Below are positions 1-10,941 of a stretch of 64,000 nucleotides of DNA, one piece after another. The stretch is from Climacteris rufus (Eukaryota > Chordata > Aves > Passeriformes > Climacteridae). The position numbers and the translations under genes are program-made. Below the pieces are notes generated by a model. That model saw only the letters and a program-made list of their open reading frames with translations. It had not been told where the DNA came from and did no database searches. How positions within the stretch are numbered: position 1 is the first letter of the stretch; each line of letters opens with the position of its first letter. The DNA lies in contig VZRZ01006168.1 in assembly GCA_013398175.1 (NCBI GenBank), forward strand, positions 276,072-340,071, written 5' to 3'.

Positions 1-35
1 AGTGATGGATTTGTTGTTTCCCCTGCCCACCAGAG

Positions 36-86
36 GAAGCAGGTTGATGTGGAGCTGTGACTGAAGCAGGTTGATGTGGAGCTGTG
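36..86. repeat. 27-bp tandem duplication
   Basis: A unit beginning GAAGCAGGTTGATGTGGAGC occurs at 36 and again at 63, with 24 identical bases in each copy and a 27-bp period. It looks like a recent local duplication. No gene or regulatory role is apparent. Confidence 0.9.
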
Positions 87-599
87 CACTGGCTGGAAAT
101 ACATGTGTGCATATCCACACACACACACTTAACACACAAAACATTCAGATGAGCCACACAGATCAATACGGAGCGTTGTCTTTTTAAGCACCCACATAAT
201 CGCACAAAGTACTCACACAGATATGGAGAAAACTTTATCCATAGTAAAAAGTCTTAGATTTCCATGTAATAAAATACCTAACTTCCTTTTGGAAATAGCT
301 CCTTTTATCTAGCAATACATTCTGAAGAGATTTTCTTTAGTTGCCCCATCTTGGTGTGAAACCCTAAAAGTAGTAATTTCAGGTGTGCTTCATTTTCACT
401 GATAAGACAACCAGGTTTTGTCACCTGTTCTGATTCTTGGTGCTCCTTGTATTTACTGCAATTATATTTTAATCGGATAATCTAACATTAACAATGCCAC
501 AATCATATTTATTAAGCTACTGCAGAAGCAAGAGTCACAAACTGAAATACAGAATTTAGACATAAGAAGAAAAAGGAGGGAAAATATTGTGAGGATATA
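87..599. other. AT-rich sequence without a recognisable gene
   Basis: This stretch carries a short CA tract at about 117-130 and otherwise unremarkable AT-rich sequence. No exon, RNA gene or mobile element was recognised. Confidence 0.6.
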
Positions 600-765
600 A
601 AACACTGGTTGCCCAGAGAGATTGTGGAGTCTCTCACCTTGGAGATATTCAAAATCTGATTGGGTATTGCCCTGAGGAACCTGCTGTAGTGGACACCACT
701 CTGAGCAGAGAGTTTGGACTAGATGAGCTCTGGAGGTCCCCTCTGACCTCAATCACTGTGTGAAA
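600..765 (+). mobile_element. CR1 LINE, 3' end fragment (plus strand)
   Basis: The sequence follows the conserved 3' untranslated end of avian CR1 retrotransposons in sense order. It has a GCCCAGAGAGATTGTGGAG block, a GGAGATATTCAAAA block, TTGGACTAGATGAGCTCTGG, and a tail reading TGACCTCAATCACTGTGTGA. Only about 165 bp survives, which fits the usual severe 5' truncation of CR1. Several substitutions separate it from the common pattern, so it is not recent. A 96-residue antisense reading frame over it is incidental. Confidence 0.9.
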
Positions 766-3034
766 ATTCAGAGGTGCCATAGAGAAGTGAAAATTTAAAA
801 TCTCTGTGCCCACTTGCTTGAAGGAAGACATTGACATCACCATTGAATCTTCTGCTTACAGGACATTTGTTTTGAAACATAAACTAAGAATGCCTCATTT
901 CCTTCACCATTTTTTTCTGCAAGACTGTATTCCTTTGCATTTTCTGGTTTTCCCACAGCTCATGATGAGAATATGGCTCTTTTATGACACCACATTTGTA
1001 TTTTTAATATTCTTTACTTACACAGGCAGGGGATCCATTTATTATCTACTACTTTAGCAAAGGAAGTATGTGGATCTCAGCCATTTGACTCTGAGTACTC
1101 ATTCTAGCTTGCAGAGACGTTCCTCTGTATTCAAAGAAAAGAACTACTGTGTTCAACACATCCATTAAATACGACTCAGAAACAATCTCTATTCTGGGAG
1201 CTTAATGCTTAGCTGGACACCTGAGTGATATTGACAAAAAACATACCTAACAGGTGTGTTAGAAATAAATACGTGAATTTGCAAGTTCTGTGGTTTTTTT
1301 GCTAAACATGCCCAAACTTGCCTAAGGACAATTGTAATGACTGGGATGAATATTTTTTGTTAGGAAATGTGTTTTATAGGTCATGTAAAGTCTTTAATTT
1401 AGAAGTCATCAAGATGTCAAGCTAGGGTAATTTGACTTGTTCCACTTCTTGGAACACTCATTTTCTAAATACAGGTTTGTTGGTGTGTGGCTTGTTTGAA
1501 AGAGAGTGACCAGAACATGATAGTTTGGGTGCAGGCCAGACTGACAAAAGCTGAGAAAGTTCTTTGTAGAAACTTTTTAGATCCTACTGGAAGAAAACAT
1601 TCTGTTGTTTGTTGAAAAAAATCTGACTCAAAGGAAATTCTTGTAAACTTGGATTTTACAGGAAATTAAATCACTTAAGAGGACAGTAAAACTTGCTTTT
1701 GTAGAATTCTGTACTGTTCAAGTGTTTACTCAGATGAGTGTATCTTTCTCATGTATAAATTAATCATCTTTGGGACAGCCATATATGTAAGCAATGTGAT
1801 TATCATAACTAAGTGACTGGTGAGATGGAGGAACTGGTTTTTTTTGTATGTAAAGATGAATGGGTGACATATTTGAACCTGTAAACAGGTTCCGATTAAA
1901 GTTTTGATCTAAGGCCTACAGATAACGGAGCTAGAATTAAATAAATCCTTAAAGGCTGCCAGTTCACATGAAACCAATATTATCTAGATGTTGAATCCAT
2001 CTGGACTCAAGTGCCTAGCACTCCCTGAGGTCCAAATAGTTTTATATTGGAAGACTTGGGTATCTACTATGTGTAAATCTACATTCAAAAAGGTTGATAA
2101 TCAATGGTGACCATCTGTGGAACCTCTTATATCAGTTTTTTATGAAAATTAAAAAGATATTTAATTTTTCTAATATATTTATTCTTCTGTAGGGTTCTTC
2201 TTCTTCAGCCCTTGCCATGGTCCCAAATCTGAGAAAAGTTATAAATGATACAGATGATGCTTGACACTCAGTTTTCTTAATTTTTTCTAATTTTTCATTT
2301 TCCTTGCTATCTGTTTTCCAAATGTATTCCCACTTTTCACTCCTACATATACTCCTGTAAGAACAAAGGATTTCTGGCAAACATTTTATGAGGTATCTAA
2401 TTTTTATTAAACAATCCAAAAAAACCAGAGCACTTCCAATTTGTATGAAACATGACATGATATGAGATAAATTCTAAGGGAAATGCTTCCTCATGACATG
2501 AAGTGAACCAATGTTAGAATGAAATGCACAGACCTTGCAATGTGAATCTGTTCACTGGTACACTTGTATCACTCCCCCACCATGATAAAAACAGTTCACT
2601 GTAGTTGGCTATTCTATGTAGTGTTTTATCAGAAACAGTAAAATCAGACTTTTGCTGTTAAAGTTTTGTTCAGAAGCAAGATAAGCTCCCAAAGAATATG
2701 GAAATTGGAGAGGTATGCTAATAAGGTGAAGTAAGATCTGTATATTTCGTGAAACCAAGAGTGAAAAAAACATCATGGAATTGCTGAGTGTTGCTTTCTT
2801 TCACACACTAAAGTTTCAAGGACTCTGCATAAGAAAAGGGAACTACTCTCCTGATGAATCTTTTTTCATAGACAGTTCAACATTGCTGGAAGCAAAAGCA
2901 AGAAGAGTCCATGTTAAACACTTTACCTCAAAGAATACTGACATCTTCCTCTATATGAAGTTATGAGTTTCCTGAACTTAACACAGACTTCTTAATCCCA
3001 TCTTCTAACTCTGGCTTCCTCTTCCCCCTACTTT
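766..3034. other. AT-rich sequence without a recognisable gene
   Basis: I see no gene, RNA gene or identifiable repeat here. Short reading frames at 806-1057 (plus) and 2132-2458 (minus) show no family resemblance, and their low-complexity AT-driven composition is what non-coding DNA gives by chance. Confidence 0.55.
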
Positions 3035-3255
3035 TATATGTCCTCCAACCACCTAAGAATTTCAGTGACCCTTTGCTGGACTTCCTCCAGTATATAAATT
3101 CCCCTCTTGTATTGAAGAACCTAAACCTATGTACATTTTCCAGATGTAATCTCATAGGTGCCAAAGAGAAGCAAATACTTTGCAAGAAATCCTTCAGAGT
3201 CTTGACTATCACCTGAGCAATGCAGCCCTGTATGTGTTCAATTTTCATCACTCCA
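3035..3255 (-). mobile_element. Old CR1 LINE fragment (minus strand)
   Basis: Read antisense, the segment keeps scattered CR1 landmarks: CCTTTGCTGGACTTCCTCCA near 3070, a cue resembling the 'tactggggagcccaaaact' region near 3108-3125, and CCAGATGTAATCTCATAGG near 3141. Divergence is high and indels are common, so this is an ancient copy. Boundaries are approximate. The minus-strand frame at 2961-3251 overlaps it but is not a gene. Confidence 0.6.
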
Positions 3256-4955
3256 AAGACAAACCATCAACTCAACCTCATATAACATTCTTTTGAAAAT
3301 TAGCTGTAAATGTGTTTCAAAACAAAACTGAATAAACCTCTAAAATTTAATTCCTGTAATATTTCTCCTTGTCTTCCCACTTCAGAAGAAGTTTGAAAAA
3401 TAGATGTTTGTAAATCTTTAGAAACCTCAAACTTAATACAGTAAAAGAGAAATAAACCACATCTGATTTTTAAATTTGTTTACAGTGACAAATGTTTTAA
3501 GAAAACCTTGTCTGCTCCCTTCCAGATTTGTTCAAATTAAAAAAAAATATTTTATGCAAAAAATCCCCCAACTTTCACATACACTCTTACTCTCTTTGGG
3601 GTATCTCTTCTGAGTGTTAGTGAAACTATTAAACATTAAAACACTTGATAAAGATTAAATCACCTCATCCTTTATACTGAATCATGGGATTTTGTTCAAG
3701 TTGCCTCTTTAACAGCTAACAGCCATTTTTTAATTTGTAGTGTTTTAAATTAAACTTTCAATTTAAATTCACTAGAACAAAATAAGAATTAATATAATCA
3801 AAACTTTTAAACATAATTTTTCCTTACCTTTAGTACTGTATTAATAGGTATGTAAATTTCTAACTGGTAATTCTTTAATGCTAGCACGGGGCGGAACTGG
3901 TTTGGTTTTGTTCTCTTTGGGTTTTTTTAACGTTGTTTGTCAGAATATTTGAAAAGGTGATGGTGAAATCTGTAGGCCAAGTTATTTGCATGTCTAATAA
4001 GCTTAAATTTGATGCCATAACATTGACAGATGATAATTTTCAAATATCTATCATGTATGTAATGGTAAATGTCAAGCAGTACTTATTAAGAAAATATCTT
4101 TCTCCTGAGAGTTATCATGATTTTTGAGAAGGAGGAAAAACAAAATGAAGTATAACAGACATGTCAGCAATGAAAAATTAGTCTGTTTCTGAAGATACAT
4201 GTAAAATAGGTCCACGTTTTCCATTTTATGACTATGTTCTCTAGAAGAGACATTTAAATTTCTTCCAGTTGTTATGTGAATTTCTTGACAATCACATTTG
4301 ATATATAAAATGGAACTTCACATAGCTTATAAATAATTAATATGTGAATAAAACATCAATAATAAGCATTGATTTGGTTAATATTTTTCATTCATTTGGT
4401 TAATATTTTTTATAGTCTGACAAGAAAATAGGTACTCATTATATGTTTTAGAAAAATGCAGCTTTGACATTATTAGTAAACCTATGCTACTTCTGTTTCC
4501 AATACCTTTTAAATTTATATTAATGAATAGAATACAAAAGAAAATAATGCCTAATTTTTTGTAGTATAGCTTAATTTCAAGGTTTTCAAGATTAATATTC
4601 CATTGTGTGACGTATTGCACAAATCCAAGCAGACACCCTTTCTCTACCCAGAGCATTGGTATTTTTCCACACCTATTTTAATATCTATATATTGTTCCTG
4701 AGAAGTCGCATAATGAAATACAGTGTTTATTAAACCTGTTAAATGCATTAAACTTCAGAAGCACTATTTGTTTATAAAGCTTTGCATAAACCTTTGCAAG
4801 AAAAGTGTAGAAAATGAGACGGGACAGAAGCACAAGCTAGGCATTGATATAATTGGAACAGTGTGACCGCACAACAAATACTGGACTTCTTCAACTATTT
4901 TATTATGCTCAGTACCATTCAGATTCTGGTGGTATAATTCTGGTATTTAGACTCC
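3256..4955. other. AT-rich sequence without a recognisable gene
   Basis: No gene or mobile element was recognised. The only local structure is a 22-bp tandem duplication starting at 4372 and 4394 (shared core ATTTGGTTAATATTTTT). Confidence 0.55.
4372..4415. repeat. 22-bp tandem duplication
   Basis: Two adjacent 22-bp units share ATTTGGTTAATATTTTT at their starts (4372 and 4394) and differ at their 3' ends. Confidence 0.8.
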
Positions 4956-6092
4956 TGTATTGGGTTTTCATGGCAAGGTTCTGGTAGTGGGTCAGCTATA
5001 GGGATGGTTTCTGTAAGAAGCTACTAGAAGCTTCCAACATCTGATAGAGCCAATGTCAGTCACCTCCAAGATGGATCCGCTGCTGGCCAAGGTTGAGACA
5101 ATCAGTGACGCTGGTAGCACCTCCGGGATAACATAGTTAAGTCAGGGAGGGGATAGCAGCTTCATCCAGGCAGAGAAGTGAGGGTATGTCAGAGAAACAG
5201 CCCTGCAGACACCCACATCAGTGCAGAAGGATGGGGAGGAGCTGCCCAAAGGCATAGGAGCAGATATTCCCCTGCAGCCCGAGGTGCAGCCCATGGTGAG
5301 GCAGCTGTGGCCCTGCAGCCCAAGGAGGTCCACAATGGAGCAGAGATCCATCTGCAGCCTGAGGAGGACCCCACACCAGAGCAGGTGGGTGCATCCAAAG
5401 GAGGCTGTGACCCCACACAGCAGGCTCTTGGCAGGACCTGTGCAGCCAGGGAAAGAGGAACCCACACAGGAGCAGGTTTGCTGGCAAGACTTGTAGGGTA
5501 AATGTGGTGGAGCAGTCTCTTCCTGAAGGACTGCACCCCATGTAAAGGACACATGTTGGATCAGTTTGTGAAAAACTGCAGCCTGTGGGAAATAGACCAA
5601 ATAATCAGTGTTGAAGAAGTTTGTGCATAACTGTCTCCCATGGAAGGGATACCATGCTGGAGCAGGGCAAGAGTGTGAGGAGTCCTCTCCAAGAGGAGGA
5701 AGGAGCAGCAGAAACCATGTGTGTGATGAGCTGCCTGCAGTCCCCATTCCCCATTCCCCATTCCCCATTCCCCATCCCCCTGTGCCACTGGTGGGGAGGA
5801 GGTAGAGAAAATCAGGAGTGAAACTGAACCTGAAAAGAAAGGAGTGTGAGGGGGAGGGGAAGAAGTTTTTAAGATTTAGTTTAATTTCTCAGTGTTCTAC
5901 TCTGATTGGATTGGTACTAAATTAAACTAATTTCCGCAAGTCGTTCAGTCTGTCCATTATGGTAATCCTGTCTTAATCTCAAGACGTGAGATTATAAATT
6001 CCTTATATTTTCTGTCCTCGGTCCATCTGAGGAAGAGGAATGATAAAGTATTTTTGGTGGACACCTAGCATCCAGATAGCATCAACCTAGCA
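4956..6092 (+). mobile_element. Long GC-rich solo LTR of an avian endogenous retrovirus
   Basis: This 1.1-kb block is far more GC-rich than its surroundings. It resembles a long avian ERV LTR family, probably ERVL-like, that I recognise from memory. It begins TGTATTGGGTTTTCATGGCA at 4956. Its middle is built from degenerate modules of the type 'ccca(t/c)ggtggagcag' (about 5270-5700), then comes a GAGGAGTCCTCTCC block at 5678, a pyrimidine/purine segment, and an end near CAACCTAGCA at 6092. No convincing target duplication is visible (ACTCC against TGTTA), so the ends may be eroded. Several overlapping frames, including a 208-residue minus-strand one, are products of GC-rich modules and not genes. 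Family assignment is from memory of avian repeats and needs a library search. Confidence 0.75.
5742..5775. repeat. (CCCCATT)n heptanucleotide repeat inside the LTR
   Basis: Just under five copies of CCCCATT lie in the 3' half of the 5-kb LTR. They appear to be a local expansion of a C-rich segment that occurs once in the related fragment at 40.9 kb. Confidence 0.9.
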
Positions 6093-8665
6093 TGTTAGCT
6101 CAGTCAGATAGGTTCTATATCCCATATAATTATTCATACAAATAAATCCATTTAGGAGATATTAAAAGTTACTGCAGTGGGTGCCAACTTTATTTAGAAA
6201 TATCTTAATATTATTTAAAATATAAAGACCCAGTGAAGAAAATGAGAAAACTCATGTCTGAGCTGATAGTACTTGATCACACGAACTTCAGAGAAATAAA
6301 AGTCATAAAAAAAGGTATAGCACCTTTTAACAAAGTTGAAAAAACCTCCAAAACTTAGCTAATTTCCAACTGTCAGGAGCCTACAATTAAGCAGCAGTGG
6401 ATGTTAGATATTATTGTAATTGTGGTGTATAAATGAGATTGTCATTGTAACTGGATGCGTGCCACCATCCCTGGACAATACCTCAAACAGATATGTGATA
6501 AATCCTAATCTAGTGCACTTGGAACGAAATGGAGAAAATTCTTTAATGTTATTTTACAAACACAAACTTCTGTTTTAGCATTTTGGCAATTAGAAAGGAA
6601 AAAGAGGAACATTTCCAACATGTTAAAAGATATGCCAAGGATCAACTTTTATACCTAGCAGGTTTTCTGCGTGTCAAGACAGTCTTAGGAACCAGATGGC
6701 ATTTATTCCTCATGGGGTATCATTTCTTCCCCAGCTGAAATTCCCTTGTTCCCTCAATCCAGACACACTCCCTCATAATAATACCTGGACTATGAGAAGG
6801 ACCCAAAGAGAAGGCTAAGCACTTTGAATCTTTCAGTCAGATAAGGTTTTGGTAAACAGCAGGGAAAAAGAGGAGCTTGTAAAACAGTTTGACCTTAGTT
6901 TACATTGGCTCAGAGAAAAGGGGGTTGGAAACAAAATACCAGAGCAATTATATGCTCTTTTGAAAGAGAAATTGAGATGCATAAAATTGCCGTAATTATC
7001 TTCACTGACTCAACTTATTTTCATTTCATTATTTTTTGCAGTTTATCATACAAAGTCAAATGTGTCATGACATTATCACTAACCGAACATTACTGAGGTT
7101 AGGTGATAAAAATTTATTCTTCAACCTCATTTTTTTTTATCAGTTTTTAAAGGTACCTCTCAAAGTATGTATAAATGATTTGCAGTCAAACAGCTTGTTA
7201 AAAAAAAAAGGAGAAAAAACCCAAAAGAATAATTTAAAAATAGAATTATCTTCATCAATTTCTTAATTCAAAGCAGCAATAGATATAAGCATGCAGCACA
7301 CATGCACACTTGCTTAATATTGAATCCAATTCTGTACTTACTGTAAAATCTCTGCACTTGCCAGAAAAAGGGCATCACCACAATGATGCAAACAGAAATC
7401 AGACGATTATACTTTTAAATACACAAGACTTCTTATACCTCATAACTCATATAAAAGATTCTTCCATGAATCTTACTAATTTCATTCTTTAAAATGTGTT
7501 ATCCCTCCTTTCCCTGCTGCATATTATCTCATAAATTGTATTTGTGTGCAAGAGACGGGTAGAGAGAGGGGAGTGATCATGAAAGGTGAGGAAGGGGGAA
7601 ATCTACTTTGTTGTATAAAGGCAAGATTTTAACTTTTTATCCTACATAACAGTAGGAACAAAAACCAAACCCCCAACATACAAACAAACACCACCTCTTC
7701 TCCCAAAAAAGGAAACCAACAAGCCCAAGCAGACCCCATACAGACAATCTCAGTAGCTACCCTCAGGGTAATTATTTACTGTCTTTCTATGGGACTCACT
7801 TTACTGAAGTGCACTCTTTTATCGCTTTTTAAATTTATAATGAAAACCTGTGACAATGCTACTTGTGGGACATTAGCTGCCATTTTGAATCTGGGAAATG
7901 CCTGACTTAATCTTTTGTATTTGATTAAATAAGGTATCCACATACCATTGGTTTCCCAGTGGTAAACATGTTATTCCTGTTATTTGAGGTTGCATATTTC
8001 TTTGTTATTGTGATCTGGCAGTAATGAGAAGCTGTTATTTATAAAGGCAATTACAAATGACCAAGAGACCTATTCAGTTGCAATGTTGTAAAATTACTCA
8101 GCATGTGTAGTTGGCCTAACAGGAACCCAAGACTGTAAGAAATATTTGCCGATAATGTTTTTATTTCTTGATACCATAAAAGAAAAGAAAAAAGAAACCT
8201 GATTTTTTTTCCTGTGTATAAACCCTAGATGGAAAATGAGGGTGGTACTCAAGTCAAATAAAGTACTGTCTGAGCTGGTAAATAAGTGGTGTCAAAAAGT
8301 ATATCTATTTCTCTCTCTTTGAATTAAACCAAAATAATCTCTGCATGAACACTCCAGCTCAACTTGTGCTAACTGTACATCAAGTGACTGTGATTTCTGT
8401 CTTGGAAAGACCATTTCTTTCAAACTTGCAAATCTGAAGCCTGGAGACTGAATTAACTTCCAGGTATGACGGTTTCTGTTGATGCCAAAACTGGGGAAAA
8501 GGCATGATTCTAGTATTCAGAACACGCTATACTTAATGGAAAGATTGAAAATTAATTTTAAATCTGATAACATTTAATGAATTACTCTATAATGAGAAGT
8601 TCATGCACTGATATGCTGTAGCCCAGGATTTGAACTAAAATACAGTAGGAAGCCAAGGCAAGTGA
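6093..8665. other. AT-rich sequence without a recognisable gene
   Basis: No gene, RNA gene or identifiable element was recognised. Short frames such as 7036-7266 and 7310-7492 contain homopolymer-derived residues and no domain features. Confidence 0.55.
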
Positions 8666-8696
8666 TACCCTGCTCAGCTCCAGTGAGACACCCCTG

Positions 8697-8702
8697 GACC
8701 TC
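8697..8702. repeat. Left target-site duplication of LTR copy A
   Basis: GACCTC immediately precedes the LTR and is repeated exactly at 9005-9010. Confidence 0.9.
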
Positions 8703-9004
8703 TGTTGCCCTGAGTTTTGCAGTTCTGGATGTTATCATTCTTTTGTAACTGGTTCTCAGACATTCTCTGTAAACATAGCCATGTTATTGTAACGGTATCT
8801 TTTTATTTACATTCCTTTCTCCTGGGCACAGAAGCTTGATGGACATTTCCTTTGACCAGTGTGATTGAGGGGAGGCCCTTTGTCTCCTCCAATCCACAGT
8901 CGTTTATAAGACACATATAAAATAAAGACGGGCGAGGTCCAGCCCGCAGTTTGTTCCTTGCTCAACAGGTGTCTATCTCCTTCTTTCATGTCGTTACTGC
9001 GACA
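8703..9004 (+). mobile_element. 302-bp solo LTR, copy A, with perfect 6-bp target duplication
   Basis: The element starts TGTTGCCCTGA and ends TACTGCGACA. It is flanked by the exact duplication GACCTC (8697-8702 and 9005-9010). A second copy with the same ends, about nine in ten bases alike by eye, lies at 61054-61357. Promoter-like signals are a CCAAT at 8889-8893 and TATAAAA at 8916-8922. The latter overlaps an AATAAA poly(A) signal at 8921-8926, implying a very short R region. A 6-bp duplication and a short LTR of about 300 bp fit alpha/beta-retrovirus-like (ERVK class) elements. No internal retroviral sequence remains, so it is a solo LTR. Confidence 0.92.
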
Positions 9005-9060
9005 GACCTCCTTCCTGTCCAGTGCTGGGCTCCCTGGTATGGCAATAGACCAGTAATAGA

Positions 9061-10904
9061 GATTTTTAAATTTTAGATGAAGCATTAAACTTATATCAAG
9101 AACAAAAAAAAAATATATATAATTAATTTTAAACTTTTCTAAATGCAATGTAGCAATTTGTTTAAACACTAGCATAAAATACATAATTTTAATTATTTCT
9201 AGAAATAAGGCACAGAAGAATTAGACAGAAGGAGTAATTTCGTATACAAAAGGAAATTTATTTTAGACATTAAATATATTTAAGTAACATATAATTTCAA
9301 ATTATCTAAAACTTGTTACACAATTGCCATACAGACAATTTGCCAATTGTTTGGCATAGACCAGACTTTTATTTGCACAACATAAACAGAAACCTGCACT
9401 GGCATTTCACCAAACTGAACTGAAACATGTTGTGTGATGTATGGCATAACTTTTTCCAAATATCATCTAATTTTGTCTTCTAATACTCTTCCCTAAACAT
9501 ACCATAAGAATACATTTGAGTCTACTATCTATCTTTTGGTTTTAGGACACTATAGATAGCAGAATAATGAATCTCATTTTTAAGGGTAAATGGGAATTTC
9601 TAGTCTGACTGCTTAGAGGTTTTTGCTTTTTACTGAACTTAGTACTGTGAGGAAAAAATATCCAGAGACTCCGAGGGTAGGAGTAAGTTAAGGCAATCAT
9701 GAACCTTCCAAGGAAGAAAGAAAATAAGATTTTATAATAAAGAGCAGGGGAAATGAATCAAAACCTGGAAATATTTTCCAGCATGAGTTGAAGATTAATC
9801 TGTGTATAATACAACCAGTACATTAAGCACACTGTACACCAACTATTACCTTTGAAAAATATATAGAAGTAGAAAATAATGAATTTGAAGTCTGTCATGT
9901 CTGCAGGTGACTGCAAGTCTGAAAGCAGAATGAAAAATTTTACATTAGTAGATTATTCTATGACAAGATAAATGAGTTGCTTCATATTCCTTTCTTAAAA
10001 ATTTATCTTTAGCACCCAAAAACGAATTTCTATTTGCAGAAATAACTATGTAATTAAACAGCAGTTAAATTAATTCATTAATGCCACATCATTGTCTTGG
10101 TCTTCCCAAAGAGCAAATTCCTCATACAACAGCAAAGGAAGGGAAGCGTCACAGGTACTGGAGATACACAGGGCATCTAAAGGATCTCCTGATAATCCAG
10201 TAATTATTAAATTATCTGCTTACTCTGCAGTAAAAAATAATGAAAAAATAGAAAAAAAATCTCTGTGGTTGGTTGGGTTTTTTGAGGGGTTTTGTTGTTG
10301 TTTTGGGGGTTTTTTAGAAGGCAAAACATAGACCCTCAAAGAATATATCCCAACAAATCAACAGAAAACTCAATAAATTGTTTATTTTACCTCTGAAATG
10401 TTTGGATGCCGTACTGGTTTCCACGAGTGGCTTTGATGGTGGAAGATTAGTTATGACACCATTGAAATCAATGAAAATACTCCCACGAGTGGCAGTGGGT
10501 AAAGATTTCCCATTTCAACTATTCACATTTCTTCAATTTACTCTATAACTAAAACTTAAAACTTGCTTATAATGTCTTTTCTTTTTTAAATTTTAAATGT
10601 GTTTAATTTTTCTTGATTTACATACTGTCAAAAACGTTGAAATTTTAAATGTTTAAATAAAATTAATTTTTATTCCATACTGTTACTAAATATTCATGTT
10701 CTGAAATAGATCCTTAGAGAGAAAAAACTCTGTTGAAGTATATAGGGCTTTTCCTGCAATGTGTGTTAATATTTTATAAAAATCTTTATGAAATTGAATA
10801 TTTTCCTTTCCCAAATACAGTTAAAAAGCCTTTTTTATTATGTGTAAGGTATCCTTATAGAGGAAATTAAATATAAAGTAATGATTTTTACAAAATTAAT
10901 AGTG

Positions 10905-10941
<37 letters not shown>

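Larger units (their letters stand above)
8666..9060 (+). mobile_element. Short CR1 fragment, split by an LTR (plus strand)
   Basis: The bases flanking the LTR (8666-8702 and 9011-9060) read continuously once the LTR and one target copy are removed. They resemble the sense CR1 stretch that includes 'gtccagttctgggctcc' (here GTCCAGTGCTGGGCTCCCTG at 9018-9037). Only about 90 bp of CR1 is visible, so the call is tentative. Confidence 0.5.

Noticed and set aside
5142..5768. 208-residue minus-strand reading frame, the longest in the window
   Set aside because: It lies wholly inside the GC-rich modular LTR at 4956-6092, with overlapping frames on both strands caused by the same modules. No domain is recognisable.
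10262..10315. G/T-rich stretch considered as a telomere-like or G-quadruplex site
   Set aside because: Irregular G runs without four regular G tracts of matching spacing; similar G/T-rich low-complexity patches occur near 52414 and 55810.
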